A stretch of DNA of 64,000 nt from Ananas comosus (GCF_001540865.1 NC_033629.1:2850144-2914143), one strand, 5' to 3'. Shown: positions 1 through 13,030, counted from the first letter of the stretch. Notes: a model not told the origin generated them from the letters alone. Translations and numbers: made by a program.

Positions 1-156
1 TTTCAGTTGCATTTGATCTGCCATGTGCTTTATTAATCTGATAGCTCTGGAATCTGAATTTTCAAGAGTCCTGATATATATTGCGATTGCATCAGTTTGT
101 ACTATAATTTAAGCAAATTCATGTGAGTTCTTACTATGTTTTTTTTTCTTTTGCAG
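1..156 (+). other. 3' end of a pyruvate kinase gene intron
   Basis: No coding sequence is seen. The stretch ends in a pyrimidine-rich tract and a ttttgcag acceptor at 151-156, directly before the first pyruvate kinase exon in the window. It is therefore the tail of an intron whose start lies outside the window. Confidence 0.8.
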
Positions 157-3100
157 GATGGGGAGATATGGACATTTAGTGTCAGAGCTTTTAATTCACC
201 TCTTCCAGATCGCACCGTTCATGTGAATTATGATGGCTTTGCCGAAGGTTATTGCTTAAGATCTCAATTTTTTTTAATCGAAAGTGGATTAGTTTTCTTT
301 TTCCTCAATAGAAAACCAATTTTTCTATATTCTTAATGTATACAAACTGTGTAAATAAAACACAGATGTGAAAGTGGGAGATGAACTTCTTGTGGATGGA
401 GGAATGGCCAGATTTGAGGTGATTGAGAAGATTGGACCGGATGTAAAGTGCCGCTGCACTGATCCTGGTCTGCTATTGCCACGTGCTAATCTTACTTTTT
501 GGCGGGATGGTAGTTTAGTTCGTGAACGTAACGCTATGCTTCCTACAATATCTTCTAAGGTGAGTGCAACTTTTACGAGCTGGTTAGGTAGTGCACATTT
601 GACAAGCTGTTACACCCAATGTTTAGTGGATTTGGTATCTTTTCATCAAGGCTGTCTTGAATTAGTTGGTAAATTTCATTTACTGAATGGTTAATTCTGT
701 TTGCATCAAGTGAAATTCTGTTTGCATCAAGTGATGGCACATCATTTTTCAAAAGTATTATGTGCTAGCATCTCTTTACTTCAGAATTGGGATCGATAGA
801 GGTAAAGGAAGTAATTTAGTTACCACCTTAGTTACAGTGTTCTCTTAGTTGTGAAAGTAACTGTTCTATGAAAAGTCTATCTAGTCTATATGCAGCATCA
901 GATAAACTGAGAGAAGCTAGGTACTCGAAAGTAAGGAAAATGAGTTGGAAAAGGAAAATGGGAAAGAACCAATCTGTTTTGGATGAAATACAGAGCCATT
1001 AGTCTTGGATTGCATTGCATCGGAAAATTGGATAACAAAGCCTATTATGTAACCTTTGGCTTAATCTATGCATCCAATCCAATTTTAAACATGGACTTGA
1101 TAGAGTACTATATATTGTGGAATTAGAAGGTGTAATAGAACGTAAAAGAAGTAAAGGTTGTAAATAGCGGATAATGGGTACATACCGTTTGGGGTGTCTT
1201 ATAGTGGAAAGAGGATAGCTGGCGCCATAGCAGGTGCTACAAACCCATAGCAGGTTAATATGTCTATATTCCTTATAGAAAATATATGTAATTTTGAAGA
1301 AAAAAAACTAGCCATTACCTTTTTCTAGTATTGCAAGTCTATGCATATTTAATATCATTAACCGGAAGACTAACTTCAAAATATTATGATTTAGCAAACC
1401 AAAAAGACAACAAACTAGAAAATTTATGGCCCATTTACAAGTTTTTGATCATTTATTTACCTTCAGAACCCGATCCGATAAGACATTTTAACTTGTTTGC
1501 AATTTTCAAGCTGTTCCCATAGTGCCCACTTTGACCTTGCTTCATAGTGGGCTCAATGTTGTTAAAGCAGTTGCTACAAACCCACTCCGCTAAATCCTGC
1601 CCTCAACATTATGGCATAGCAGTAGCATAGTAATTCTGCTATAGGAGCCGTTATTTAAAACATTGAAAGAAAGCATAAAAGACTTTTTCCTTTTATATTT
1701 CTTCCATTGTAGAACTGTAGAAGACAAGATAAAAGTTCATATCGTACAGCTTTTTCATCTCTCTCTCTTTATCTCATGCCTAAGGCAAGTGCTGTAAATG
1801 TTGCAGGACTGGCTTGACATAGACTTTGGAATTGCTGAGGGTGTAGAGTTTATTGCTGTTTCATTTGTCAAGTCTGCTGAAGTCGTAAGTCATCTTAAGA
1901 GTTACATAGCTGCACGATGCCGTGACAGGTAAAAAAGGTGTTCGTATATTTTTATTTTCTTATCTCTTTTTTGGTCTCATTTTGGCATTGTCTCTTTTAT
2001 AAAATAATGGAAATTGTTAATGTTTTTGAAGTACTATGTACTTTTTTTCATTTGACCAGATACTAATAAGAAATGAAAATTGCTGTAAAACTTTTTAAGG
2101 CTAGAAGTTGCTTAGTCGTTTTTGACAGAAATACAATATATTAGTTGTTTTTTTTTTCTTTGTTGATCCTCTTCATGAGATCCAAAACTTGCTCATGAGA
2201 TAATCAACTTTTAGTATAATACATCATGGTCCCTAGGAGAGTTGGAAGAGCAATGTTAACTAGGAATTGCATATTCACTATATGCCTGCGCATCGAATGT
2301 TCACTAAACATATGTGGTTTCTTAACTTTCAACATACCTACTATCATACTTCTGTTTCTTTCTATAATCAGAATTGTGATGGATCTGTTTACATCTGTTA
2401 TTGTTCACGCTATTACTTGATCTTTTCAGTTTGGGAGGCACTACAGTGTGTCTTGGCGTTCCAATAATGGGATGAAAGAGCTTTATGTGTTTTTCCTCCC
2501 TTATACAGTTTTTGTCATTCTGCATGGTGGCTCCACAATTAATTTATTAACTGATATACAATGTATATGTGACCAGTGATATTGCAGTAATTGCAAAGAT
2601 TGAGAGCATTGATTCTCTGAAAAATCTGGAAGAGATCATCCGTGCATCAGATGGAGCGATGGTAGCTAGAGGAGACCTGGGTGCTCAGATTCCCCTAGAA
2701 CAAGTGCCTTCGGCTCAACAAAAGATCGTCAAACAGTGCAGGCAGCTCAACAAACCAGTGATTGTTGCTTCCCAGCTCCTTGAGTCCATGATTGAGTACC
2801 CTACTCCGACTAGGGCTGAGGTTGCTGATGTGTCTGAAGCAGTTCGCCAAAGGGCGGATGCTCTAATGCTTTCTGGTGAGTCGGCGATGGGTCGGTATCC
2901 CGAGAAGGCACTTAGTGTACTTAGAAGTGTGAGTTTAAGAATTGAAAGGTGGTGGAGAGAGGAGAAGCGCCGAGAAATGATGGAACTTCCGGATATTGCG
3001 TCTTCCTTCTCTGATAAGATTTCGGAAGAGATTTGCAATTCAGCGGCTAAAATAGGTATGTTCCTTTGCATAAATTAACTGCTATGTTCTTTATATTTGC

Positions 3101-4066
3101 CTATAATATGCATGTTACCTGGGTGATTGTATGCAGCATGCTGTTTTACAATTTTCAGTATCATTCATTATTTTGTTTTTTTCCTGGCTTAGAATGTTCC
3201 TGACCATAGTCCTTAATGGTTTGTTTAAGTGCAGTCGGTTTGCTTAACCTCTAGTGACTATCAAACTCTGTCTCAATTTAAATTGGAGTTAAATCAAACT
3301 TTTGAACTATTTGAGTTTACTACATTTGCTTTTTGTTAGGCTGTATCTGACATCTCAACCAAAAACAAAAATTCATAAACATTAAGACTGCTTAAACCTG
3401 AAAGCTTATGGAGAAATTGACATAGTTGGAATATAAATACCAGCAAGTCAGTGAAAGTTTCAGATTTACTAATAACTTGCTTTGGATCCGTCCTGTTTTA
3501 AACCCAATTGTGCATCTTTGGAACCCATTGCGACATTTTACTATTGCAAGTTTGAGACTTCAGATTACTTGTGCATCCAGTAATCATGGTTTGCAGAAAA
3601 TTTTAGAGTGTGGGCGATAGTTATTTTGTATAGATCACATGTGGGTTGTTTATCCAATATCAGACTCATTTTAATGTGCAGACTTTAATTAGTAATTTCC
3701 CAAGATGTTACTCCATAGGAGCTCACTTCTGTTGCATTTTAATTGGGTTTACTCTGCTGTGCAGCTAACAACTTGGGAGTTGATGCCGTTTTTGTCTACA
3801 CAAAGAGTGGTCACATGGCTTCTCTCCTATCACGATGCCGTCCAGACTGCCCAATTTTCGCATTCACTACCTCAACGTCTGTTAGGAGACGGCTGAACCT
3901 TCAATGGGGCCTTATACCCTTCCGGCTCAGCTTCTCTGATGACATGGAAAGTAATCTCAACCGAACATTCTCCTTGCTCAAGGCTAGGGGAATGATTCAG
4001 TCCGGTGACCTGGTAATTGCCCTCTCCGATATGCTGCAGTCGATTCAAGTGATGAATGTTCCCTAG
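157..4066 (+). CDS. PKP1: Plastidial pyruvate kinase alpha-type (isozyme A), 3' part of gene
   Basis: Pyruvate kinase turns phosphoenolpyruvate and ADP into pyruvate and ATP. The plant alpha-type subunit works in plastids, with beta subunits, to feed fatty-acid synthesis (family knowledge). Five exons are visible: 157-247, 366-559, 1807-1928, 2577-3055 and 3765-4066. All introns between them are GT-AG and the phases match across every junction. They give 395 residues and a TAG at 4064-4066; the 5' exons lie upstream of the window. The first exons carry the B-domain ([18 protein letters not shown]). Exon 4 has the active-site motif [13 protein letters not shown], with its lysine codon at 2596-2598, then [12 protein letters not shown] (metal-binding Asp) and [15 protein letters not shown]. 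The last exon is the C-terminal domain. The wording VASQLLESM and the ending QSIQVMNVP match the plastid alpha type rather than cytosolic enzymes. No frameshift or stop is seen, so it is probably functional. Confidence 0.95.
1157..1663. mobile_element. Possible MITE inside a pyruvate kinase intron
   Basis: The ends form an imperfect inverted repeat. Left is gttgtaaatagcgg (1157-1170) and right is ccgttatttaaaac (1648-1661). The interior repeats words such as 'acaaacccatagcagg' and 'catagcagtagcatag'. Length is about 500 bp and there is no coding potential. The superfamily is uncertain: ends like this occur in hAT-type MITEs, but no 8-bp target duplication was found. It lies in the 1247-bp intron 560-1806, away from the splice sites. 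Confidence 0.5.
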
Positions 4067-6408
4067 GGTATGTATTCTACTATTTAAAATTGTATCATTT
4101 CCCCCCTAAAGCTATCTGAGCCTGGTTAGAACTTCTATGATGCGTGAGCGTTGTTGTTTGATTTTGAGCATAAATTTGTTTGTTTAGATTAATTAACAAG
4201 CAAATGGTTTGCAATATTTTGTTATTCCTTTATGATATATTGCTGTTTGTTCTTTTTATGTTTCCATTCTCTGTTTTACTACTTAGACACACAAAATGGG
4301 TGTGTTAATCCTTTTATCCTTTTATTTCATAATAGAGAGAAGCCCAGGAGGAGCTAAAAAGGGTAACCCCTAAAAAGTTGTTGCACAATTTCTATTCTAC
4401 CGATGTATTGCTATTTTGAACTTTCATGCTACTTGATTAAGTAGAATATCAGATGGTTTATCTAAGACTTTGATATGTTGATGCGTATTACAGTGTTTAG
4501 CATGTCCTGAAATGGCCTCTTCTTATGTTTTCTTAATTCCTTGTCCTTCAGAAAGGTCATATATCTTGTTAAGCTTGCTTGCTTGTGCATTCATTTCATT
4601 CTAGAATGTAGATTTTCCTTATACCTGGGCTGATTAGTATTTCAGTGTTTATTGTTCACTTTGTTTAATTTGACTGCTAGAGATACACAAGACCATAGAT
4701 TTGATTTTAACTCATTAGAGCACTCTTTTTGACATGATTTTTCCCATTTGTTTCTTCTTTGCTTAGTCCCTAATGGTTGCAAGGCACAATCTATGGGAGT
4801 AGGTTAATTTTACTTGGATGCTGCTCTATCTCTAAATGGGATTTGTGTGAACAAATAGAAAATTTTTATGGGAGTAGGTTAATGCCAATGACAATATGAG
4901 GATTCTCATGTGTGATTGAATGCAAGGTGCCATGATTTAATAGGATAGCATATATTACCTAGAAGACAATTTATTTTATTACAAAAAAATAATTTGAAGG
5001 TCGAATATGGTATGTAGTATTTGACATTCGATCACAGTTCTTATTTACTAAATACTACAAGTTTCTTGAGTACATCAAAGAAATATGTTGAATGATGTTC
5101 GAGCATCCAAATAGGGCCTAAGCAAGGTTTGGACACTGATAAAGCTGATATGAAATTATTTTAACTCATCTCTAAATTTTCTATCCTTGTTTTGATGGAA
5201 CAAATTGTAGTGAAGTGGTTCCAACCATTACTAGGTCAAAGTAATGTTGCAATTGGTAATGTTGGTGATGTTTCAATGTTGTCTCATCTCCATAGTAGGT
5301 AGTAAGTACACACATTCTCAGTTTCTTACCAAGGGGTTCTGCTAAGCTTCTAAAGTTCATAAACAATTAAGAAAATACATAAATAGTGAAGCAATCTTTA
5401 AAAACAGTGTGGATATGTTATAAAATAGGGGTAATTGCTTATATATTTCTGATAAGTTTTCGACTTTCTTATTTAAACCTTAATTATTTAAACTTTTTAG
5501 AAGGTTAATATTAAAAATATTATTTTAAGTTTCAAGTTATTTTAAATATATATTTAGAGTTAAATTTTACTAGTCAAGTATTAAAAACAGTCGTTATTTT
5601 TATAAAATTATTATTTTATCCTTTCAAATATATCTTTCTTCTATCATCGATTTTTTATTAGCGGCAAAAGAAATATTTTGATTTTTTTGCATTTTCAAAG
5701 ATACATCTCTAGTTACCATTCTTTTTTTATTTGCCTTTAAGTTAAAGAGTAAAAGAATTATTTTTTATTTTTTTTACTTTGGTAGAAATTTAATTCAGAT
5801 TTAAATTAAAATAGTTTAACGGATATTAACAGTGGAATTATTTTTGAATAACGAAAAAATATTTTAGAAGGGTTCATGAAATATTTTAGAAGTTTTGAAG
5901 GATATATCAGATATTATTCCTATAAAAAATATTAAAATCAGTGTTAGATTCTGATATCTGATATCTGACAGTGAAATCTTTGATTCAAAAAAATCTTTAT
6001 AATTTACCTGATTTTACCCCTGGATTCAGCAAATGGTTTTGGAAATCTATGCAGTGAGCTTTTCACAGGAAAAGCTATCATGGTACTACTTGGACAAGTG
6101 GAGAGTGGTGTGATCTACCATTTGTGGAAAAGAAATGGTACTCAATAAAAAAAAAAAGATTTAAAACGAAAAAAAGAATATCAGAGGAAACTAGATGGAA
6201 CTAGAAAAAGATAAAGCAATAACCAAAAAAAAAAAAAAGAGAAAAAGAAAGAGAGAGAGAGGATTTGATTCCAAATAACAATTTCAGATAAATTAGAAAA
6301 GATTTCTATTAGTTTCTTTTCTTTTCTTTTTTGAGGTCGTGAAAATTAGCGAATACCAACTTAATCTGTCACGTCTCGAGTTATGTTAACATCCGGACTT
6401 GCCAATAA
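4067..6408. other. 3' flank of pyruvate kinase gene and intergenic DNA
   Basis: No gene was recognised. The first few hundred bases probably contain the 3' UTR, but no polyadenylation site could be placed with confidence. From about 5400 the sequence becomes strongly AT-rich with A and T runs, and 6238-6262 is GA-rich. Short open frames here look random. Confidence 0.6.
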
Positions 6409-6420
6409 ATTCGACGCATA

Positions 6421-6592
6421 ACCGACCATCTCTAGAGCAAGCGGCAAAAGGCTCGGTGGTTGGTATCCGAGGTTCCAAGTTTCCGAGATTCTAAGTTCGA
6501 ATCATAGTTGATTCCCATTTCTAGTTAAGTTTATTTCTAAATGAAATAACCGAAGCGAATAACGTGCTATCTATCTCTCAAAAAAAAAAAAA
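6421..6592 (+). mobile_element. tRNA-type SINE, copy 1, with target duplication
   Basis: The element starts accgaccatctctagagcaag, carries a Pol III B-box-like word gttcgaatc, and ends ctatctatctctc plus a poly-A tail. It is flanked by attcgacgcata (6409-6420) and attcgacacata (6594-6605), a 12-bp duplication with one mismatch. Internal promoter, A-tail and duplication together fit a tRNA-derived SINE. At least four other clear copies of the same family occur in the window. Confidence 0.85.
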
Positions 6593-6605
6593 GATTCGAC
6601 ACATA

Positions 6606-7520
6606 CGAAAATTTCGTGAACACAAAGCGACAAAAACCTGCTCAAAGAACAAAAAAAGCAACAACAAGAGAGAGTAACTGAGCTAAAAATAACTAAAATA
6701 TAATTGAAACAAACTATACATATACAGCTCCCAAAAACTGATGCAGTTATCATGCTATACTACGGCTCCGAAGTAGAAATTCTAAGTCTAAACAACTCAT
6801 CTACATTGCTACAAAGTTAATAGCATATTCCATAGATGAAAATTAACAAGCATAAACTTAATTGAGGAGTTAGATGCATTCGATGAGATTAAGCCACCTC
6901 TAAACTAAGAACGAAGTAAAATCCAACTTTAAGGAGCAAATTACAGCAAGAATGAAGTTCCCCCAACTTCAACAAATACACCCAATCTGCTAGAAAGGTC
7001 TAAAACACAAAAAACTCTAGAATGCAACGGGTACATTGGTGATGTGGCGTAACAAACCAATCAAATATCTCTTTTTAAAATTATGTCCCATCATGATTAT
7101 AAATTTTTTTTTTATTGCATTTTTGTTTGAAAAGTCGAAATGTGATTGGTTTATTATTGATAACGTGGTGCAAGTGTGACAGTGCAGAATTCCTTCTAAA
7201 ATACAGCATCCTGAAAATCTGCTATTTCTAATAAAAATTTGATTTTTCACATAATTGGTCAACCATATCTGCTCTGACTCGCAAATCAAATCACCAGCAC
7301 CTTTCCTGGCATGAAATTAACTAGGAAAGATCAAGAAAAACCAGCTCCAAGTAAGAATTCAACTTGAATAGAATTTTAAATTTGACTCCTATTATTAGTT
7401 GTGTATTTTTTTTTCCCCCCTGAGTTACCAAGACAAAAATGAACTATAACATACTTTCCCTCACCTTTCTTTTTTTTTAAAAAAAAATAAAATAAAAGTT
7501 GCATGTAGGCCTCTTATCTT
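6606..7520. other. Intergenic DNA, nothing recognised
   Basis: AT-rich sequence without a convincing gene. Open frames on the minus strand near 6571-6753 and 7017-7289 lack similarity to anything recognised. Confidence 0.5.
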
Positions 7521-7536
7521 AAGAGCGCCCTGACAC

Positions 7537-7691
7537 ACCGACCGTCCCTACCACAAGTGGCAAAGGGCTTGGTGGTTGGTATCCGAGGTCCCAAGTTCGA
7601 ATTCTAGTTAATTCACATTTCCAGCTAAGTTTATTTTTAAATGAAATAAACGAAACGGGTAGCATGTTATCTATCTCTCAAGAAAAAAAAG
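7537..7691 (+). mobile_element. tRNA-type SINE, copy 2, with target duplication
   Basis: Same family as the copy at 6421: accgaccgtcccta at the start, gttcgaattc as B-box-like word, and ctatctatctctcaag plus an A-tail. The flanks aagagcgccctgacac (7521-7536) and aagagtgccctaacac (7692-7707) form a 16-bp target duplication with two mismatches. Confidence 0.87.
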
Positions 7692-7914
7692 AAGAGTGCC
7701 CTAACACTGGTACTATAATATAATTTGAGAATTGCTAACCCTCCAATAAAAACGTATATTTGAATTTATTAATTTTTAATTTTTAATTTTTTTTTAAAAG
7801 GATAAGAATAGTGGAGAGAAAATAGTCTTTTAGTGATTTTGTATTGTGTACATCTAGCATTGTTGGGTGGCTCTTACTTTCCCTATACTATTTAGGGAAG
7901 GGAAAGTAAATATT

Positions 7915-8254
7915 AGGGATGTAAGTGGATTCGAGTCGGTAGAATTTCCGTTCCAATCCACTAAGAAAATCGAGCGAGAGGTGGGAGGACAGCTAAAAAT
8001 CCGCTTTCATCTCGTCCCACTCCGAATAAAGTGGTAAGTGGGAGCAAAAGAAAAAAAAAAAGAAGATAGAAATCACCCCGTTCCGAATCTGTCCTGACCC
8101 ACTAAAAAAATAGGATGGAAGAGGGGGACCCTTCCTGTGGGGACCCTCCTACTCAAGAAATCGTCTTATTTATTTTTTTAGTAAGTAGTTTATCGCATCC
8201 CATCTTCAGATTCACTCCGTTTGTATCCTAGTAAGTAGTTTGCACTCCTACACT
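7915..8254. mobile_element. Inverted-repeat element with TAGGGATGTAAG-type ends
   Basis: The left end is tagggatgtaagtgg and the right end is gtttgcactccta, whose complement is taggagtgcaaac. Ends of the TAGGGGTGTAAA type are common on plant hAT-like MITEs. The interior has purine-rich blocks about Cys/Pro-poor non-coding text such as gtgggaggacag and gggggacccttcc. No clear 8-bp target duplication was found, so the class is tentative. Confidence 0.45.
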
Positions 8255-8990
8255 CTTGACATTCTTTTTAAAAAATAGGCTCAAGTGACGATTGGTTAAA
8301 CATGTGATTGTAAATGTATTATCATTAAACATATAGTAATTGTAACTATATATAGATATATGGTTTGGTTGGCTACAGTAAAAAATGTTGCAATTATAAA
8401 TAATTTATTTGATTATATACAGTTGATGACGTATTTATAAATTTTATCACTCTATATATGATAGGGTGATATTATTCCCAACTTGAAAGAAAAACAAAAA
8501 TATTATTATTTTGTTTAAACTAGGTAGGTAATTTTTTTTTTTTTTGGTGTTTAAAATTACTCTCTCAACTATTGAAGTATAAACTAACAATTAACCGTAG
8601 AATAATTCAAACTGCTTTAGTTGAGTCTCCTTATATAGTTTCAGTTGCTGCAACTAAATTTAAGTGCGCCAAACTAAATACGATTTTTAGATCTACACAG
8701 AATTAAAACTACAATGCAATGGCAATTGTACGCAATCAAACATCCCCTAAAAGTATATAGTTTTTTTTTTTTATTGGGCAAAAGAGACATATGGATTTAC
8801 TATTTTTCTCATCTTAAGTTGACCTTGCTTTCTCTTTGGCTTTCTCATCTTATGCCTAACCTAAACTTTTTTACTTTTTGAATTATCTCCAGTAATCAAT
8901 CCTATCTACTCTCTCACTTCCTACTTTAATTAAGCCCCCCCCCCACAAATACTAACCATCAATTACTAGCCTTAATTAGCTGTTAAGTGA

Positions 8991-9037
<47 letters not shown>
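8991..9037. repeat. (AAT)n microsatellite
   Basis: Uninterrupted AAT trinucleotide repeat of about 47 bases. Confidence 0.95.
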
Positions 9038-9650
9038 GGAAAATGACAGCTAACTAATAACTTACTTTTTAACCGCTACAAAACAAATCAACTACCCTTG
9101 ACATTAGCTACTTAACTTCCTTAAACCGTCATTAACGCCGAGGACCTACTGAAGAAACTTAGTCTAAACTTTTTTCATGCGTTTTGATTGGAGATAAGAT
9201 TAGCTAAATCATATATATTATTGAATAAATTACACTTTTGGTACGTAAACTTTAATTTGTTATAATATCTGATTTGAATCTTAAAAATTTTTATAGTTAA
9301 ATTTTACAATTCAATTTAGTTGACTAAGTGTTGATGCGAGTCGATAGAAAAATGACGTAATATCTTAATTATTGTCGCATTATTAATTATGATACTAATA
9401 TATTATTTTCATATTAGCAGTGTATTAATATTTAGCCAATCAAATTAGAACGCGAGAGTTGATTGTAATAATTTTAAAACTTCGAATAAAGAATTATAAT
9501 TAATTAGTGTTTGGAAATTAAAGTATCATGCATCACTTAGTTTGATGATCAAAAGTGTAATATATCCTATATTTATTTATTTATTTATTTATTCTAAGTT
9601 GATGATCTCATATTAGAGACAATGAATGGGGTCAAATCATCTTAACTCAC

Positions 9651-9651
<1 letters not shown>

Positions 9652-9681
<30 letters not shown>

Positions 9682-9682
9682 T
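9652..9682. repeat. (CT)n microsatellite
   Basis: About 31 bases of CT dinucleotide repeat. Unlike the CT tracts at 13028 or 27454 it is not next to a recognised inverted-repeat element. Confidence 0.9.
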
Positions 9683-11122
9683 TATCAATACTACTACTTT
9701 GTCTAATGGATGTAACACCTACTTTATTGCAATTGAAAGATTACAAAAGATTAGCTTTCATTCTAGAGGGAAAAAAAAAAGAAAGAAAAGGAAAAGTGGT
9801 TGTGGGTGGGTCATGTTGTCATCTCCCTTTTTTTTAACCTATCAATTAATGTTAGGTGGTAATTAAGGCTATGAGGGGGAAAAAAATTAAGCCTATGTGA
9901 AAAAGTAAACACTAGCCACTAATCTAAGGGGGACTTTTGTGTAATGTTGAATATATATATTATATATATAAAAATACATATATTTCTTTGATAGCTTAAA
10001 TTTTTTAAAAAATACCTATTTCAGATAATATTAGATCATCAAATTTTAAATTTAAACATCAATAGATTACTCGAATTCAGATTAGATTACTAGATTAGAA
10101 AAAAAAAAAAAAAACCACTTCAATAAGTGGTGTTACCCACCGAGCTGATTCTTTTTTTTTGCCGACAAAAAAGATTTATGAAATTTGATCATTATTCACT
10201 AATTAAATTTAGGGTTAATTTCATACAAGATTCCACAAAGTTATCAAATATTAAATATATTCCTATAAAACTTAAGTTATCGGATTTATCTCTTCAAAAT
10301 TTTCTATTTCACAAATATATTTCTCCAAAAGTCTTTATTTGTGAATATATGTCCTTACAATTTGATTCACCATGAGTTTTAATGGTGGGCATGTAAAATG
10401 ACTATTTGTCCTTACAAATTTGTCCCTATAAAAAACTATCTTTTTTTTTTCTCTCTTTCCTCGCCTTCGCTGCGACACGTGTAGTGTACCTCATTACGAC
10501 CGAAGGCATCGCCTTTGATATTGCCGCTGTCGTATGCCTCGCCGTCGCCATGGATAAGAATAGAGGGTGAGAAAGATAACGGAACCCAACATTAGAATAC
10601 AAATTTTATATANTTCAGAGCTTTAAATTTTTAAACACTAATTCTTGTAACTTGATGTGTTGGAAAAAAGATTTTTGTTTTGTTCTTAATAGTTGGTTAA
10701 TTTACAATACATTCGGTTAAATAATAAATGCCTACTTATTTTTTTAAAAAAAATTGGAAACAAGTAAAAGTTATTTTCAAGTTTGTTTGCAATTGAGTAT
10801 CCACTCATACATCTTTTTATATATAAATTCTATTTAACAAAATAAAAAATAAGAAATAAATATGCTACCAAGGGCCAAAGGGGCCCTTAATTTGTTGTTT
10901 TTGGCTTTTGCTACAGGAAAAAGTTGTTGGAGAAACTTTTCAGGCAATGTTTTATGAAATGGAAGATTATACTTAATCAGACAGGAGAGTAAAATTGACC
11001 TTCAAAATTGAAATAGTGAAATTGTAATTGAAGATGTGATCTATAATGACTATTTAAAAGTTTAACATACTATAAATCATGATTTGTGGATACTATCATG
11101 TGACTCTAAAAAGAAACTATTA

Positions 11123-11152
11123 CCTGAGCATCCAGTGATGCTCAGGGTGAAA

Positions 11153-11189
<37 letters not shown>
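11123..11189. repeat. Perfect 10-bp hairpin followed by a 35-base T run
   Basis: The arms cctgagcatc (11123-11132) and gatgctcagg (11137-11146) pair perfectly around a 4-base loop. A T run fills 11155-11189. On the minus strand this is an A tail followed by a hairpin. It may be the end of a retroposed sequence, but no body was recognised. Confidence 0.5.
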
Positions 11190-11190
<1 letters not shown>

Positions 11191-11410
11191 GTGGTGGGGT
11201 GATGTAGGACCTTGGCATTAGTGGTTACTTGATAAGTAAGACTATTCCCTTGCTCTTCTACTATAGATGCATTTGCATTTGATGATGTTCCAATGTAGAG
11301 AATTAAGACAATGTTGGGAAAACCCTAATAAGGAGCTCTTTTTTGGTCCCTACAAAATGCATGAAATCTTTTTCTGGGAAGAAGATTTTTTTTTTTTTTT
11401 TATAAAAAAC

Positions 11411-11560
11411 TCATTTTTGAGAGATAGGTAGCACGCTATCCGTTTCGTTTATTTCATTTAGAAATAAACTTAGCTGGAAATGTGAATCAATTAGGATTCG
11501 AACTTGAATCTCGGATACCAACCACCAAGCCTTTTGACACTTGCTCTAGGGACGGTCGGT
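11411..11560 (-). mobile_element. tRNA-type SINE, copy 3 (minus strand)
   Basis: Reverse complement of the SINE family: atttttgagagatagg near 11413 (tail side), gattcgaac as the complement of the B-box-like word, and ending cttgctctagggacggtcgg at 11559. Short flanking similarity (aaaaact near 11406 and 11564) may be a target duplication. A T run at 11386-11400 extends the tail side. Confidence 0.8.
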
Positions 11561-12480
11561 GGAAAAACTGTTTCTAATGTTATATTCATCACCCATGAAA
11601 TAATTTGTGATTTGTTATGCTTATTTACAGGGCTAGTGATAAATATTGCCCCATCTTTTTGCCGAGAAGTTTATAGTGTGGCAACTACATCACATCATCT
11701 GTATCCAACTACTTATAATTTTTTTCAAAAAATATATAATAAAAATATATTTTTAATAATTATGATAGAGCATATGAATTTACAAAAAGCAATTTGATTA
11801 ATTGCAGACGCCGCATCATCTGTGATTGAAAATCGTAATCAAGACGGCATCAGTTGGCCTCTCTCTTGGGGCCTTAGTTGTTGATAGATTCTATTTCTGC
11901 GTCCATTTCATACTTTTTTTTTTTTCTTCGCGAATTAAAATAATTGATAGTATTCCCGCTTAAATTTATTTAGAAGCATTGCGCCTTTATGTGTGAATCT
12001 ATTTTATATGATCGACTTTTAGAGCAATATATTGAAGTAAACACAACTATCTTGAGGAGATTTAATTTTTTAAGTAAAGATGCTAAATGTGTCTTGAGTT
12101 TTTGAGTTTGCTCTATTTCGTATTGCGGTTCAAAATTTTTTAACGTGAAGTTGAAAGGCTGTTTGGTTCAACGTAAAATTATGAAAAATAATTTTTGATG
12201 AAAAAGAATTTTTGGTGAAAAAAAATTTTATGCCTTTTTGTATTTGGTTTATAGTAAAAGAAAAATAATTTTCTATGCATACCGATTTGGTATGTAGGAA
12301 AGGAAAAGATCAATAAAATTTTCTTTTCATACTTTTAATCTATTAGATATATATTATGTTATTTACATGTAGTTTTACCATCCTATATATATTATTTTTA
12401 TTATTTTATTTTTAAATTAAGTACTTCTAAAATAATATTATATGACAATAAAAATAAAATATAATAATATATGTTTAATG
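11561..12480. other. Intergenic DNA with a transposon-like end at 12158
   Basis: No gene was recognised. From 12158 the sequence ggctgtttggttcaacg resembles the end of a PIF/Harbinger (Tourist-like) element. A matching opposite end was not found, so only a fragment is claimed. 12330-12480 is AT-rich. Confidence 0.4.
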
Positions 12481-12521
<41 letters not shown>

Positions 12522-12525
<4 letters not shown>

Positions 12526-12774
12526 TAGACTGGAATACTATTAATAGTAAAACGTTCTTTTTGCTATTAAGTTTTTAATCCTTGGATGAAAAATTGTAGG
12601 GTCAGGATGATATTAGTTGGTTAGAGTTGAGTGGTTCCCCTGGGGTTAAGTGGTCCCCACTGGGTTATAGTATTTAATCCAATGGTTAGAAATAATGAAA
12701 AGAGTTGATCCAAAGGCTAAAAAACTGGTAGCAATAATGGGATTTTGCTATTAATAGTAGCCCAGTCCAACTCT
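12522..12774. mobile_element. Chain-type MITE, end type T1, interior A
   Basis: Lies between two (TA)n tracts. The left end gaattagactggaatact pairs with the right end tagtagcccagtccaactct. The interior carries 'ggttaagtggtccccactgg', 'ttgatccaaaggctaaaaa' and similar interior-A words. No coding potential. A near-identical but internally shortened copy lies at 26394-26613. Confidence 0.8.
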
Positions 12775-12799
12775 ATATATATATATAGAGAGAGAGAGA

Positions 12800-13024
12800 G
12801 AATTAGGCTGGAATACTATCAATAGCACAAAATTATAGGTGCTATTAGTTTTTTAGCCCTTGGATTAAGAAATGTGCGGGTAGGATGACGTGGGCCTCCT
12901 AGGGTTGAGTGGGTAGTTCGTTGAATAGTATAATCTAATGGGTAAAAATAATCAAAGGGGTTAATCTAACGGTAGAAAACTTGATAGCACCAAGTGTTTG
13001 ATGCTATCGATAGCATAGCAGCCG

Positions 13025-13030
<6 letters not shown>
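12800..13030. mobile_element. Chain-type MITE, T1 ends, GA left and CT right
   Basis: aattaggctggaatactat at the left end pairs with atagcatagcagccggac at the right end. The interior has 'ctagggttgagtgggtag'. It is preceded by (TA)n(GA)n (12773-12800) and followed by (CT)n(TA)n (13028-13092). The flanks are therefore mirror images of each other. Confidence 0.82.

Larger units (their letters stand above)
8255..11122. other. AT-rich intergenic DNA with simple repeats
   Basis: No gene was recognised. The stretch includes (AAT)n at 8991-9037, an ATTT run near 9565-9595, (CT)n at 9652-9682 and a TA tract near 9952-9970. A short GC-richer island (10450-10580) contains ttcgctgcgacacgtgtag and repeated 'gccgtcgcc'-like words. 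It lacks a long reading frame. A single N lies at 10613. Confidence 0.6.

Noticed and set aside
10450..10580. GC-richer island with ttcgctgcgacacg and gccgtcgccatgg words that could be a start-codon region.
   Set aside because: The frame after the ATG closes almost at once, and AT-rich repeat-like DNA surrounds it. It is more likely a transposon interior.
11123..11189. Hairpin plus T run, resembling a bacterial-style terminator or a Pol III gene end.
   Set aside because: The setting is plant nuclear DNA, no RNA gene was recognised upstream, and the long T run fits the complement of a retroposon tail better.
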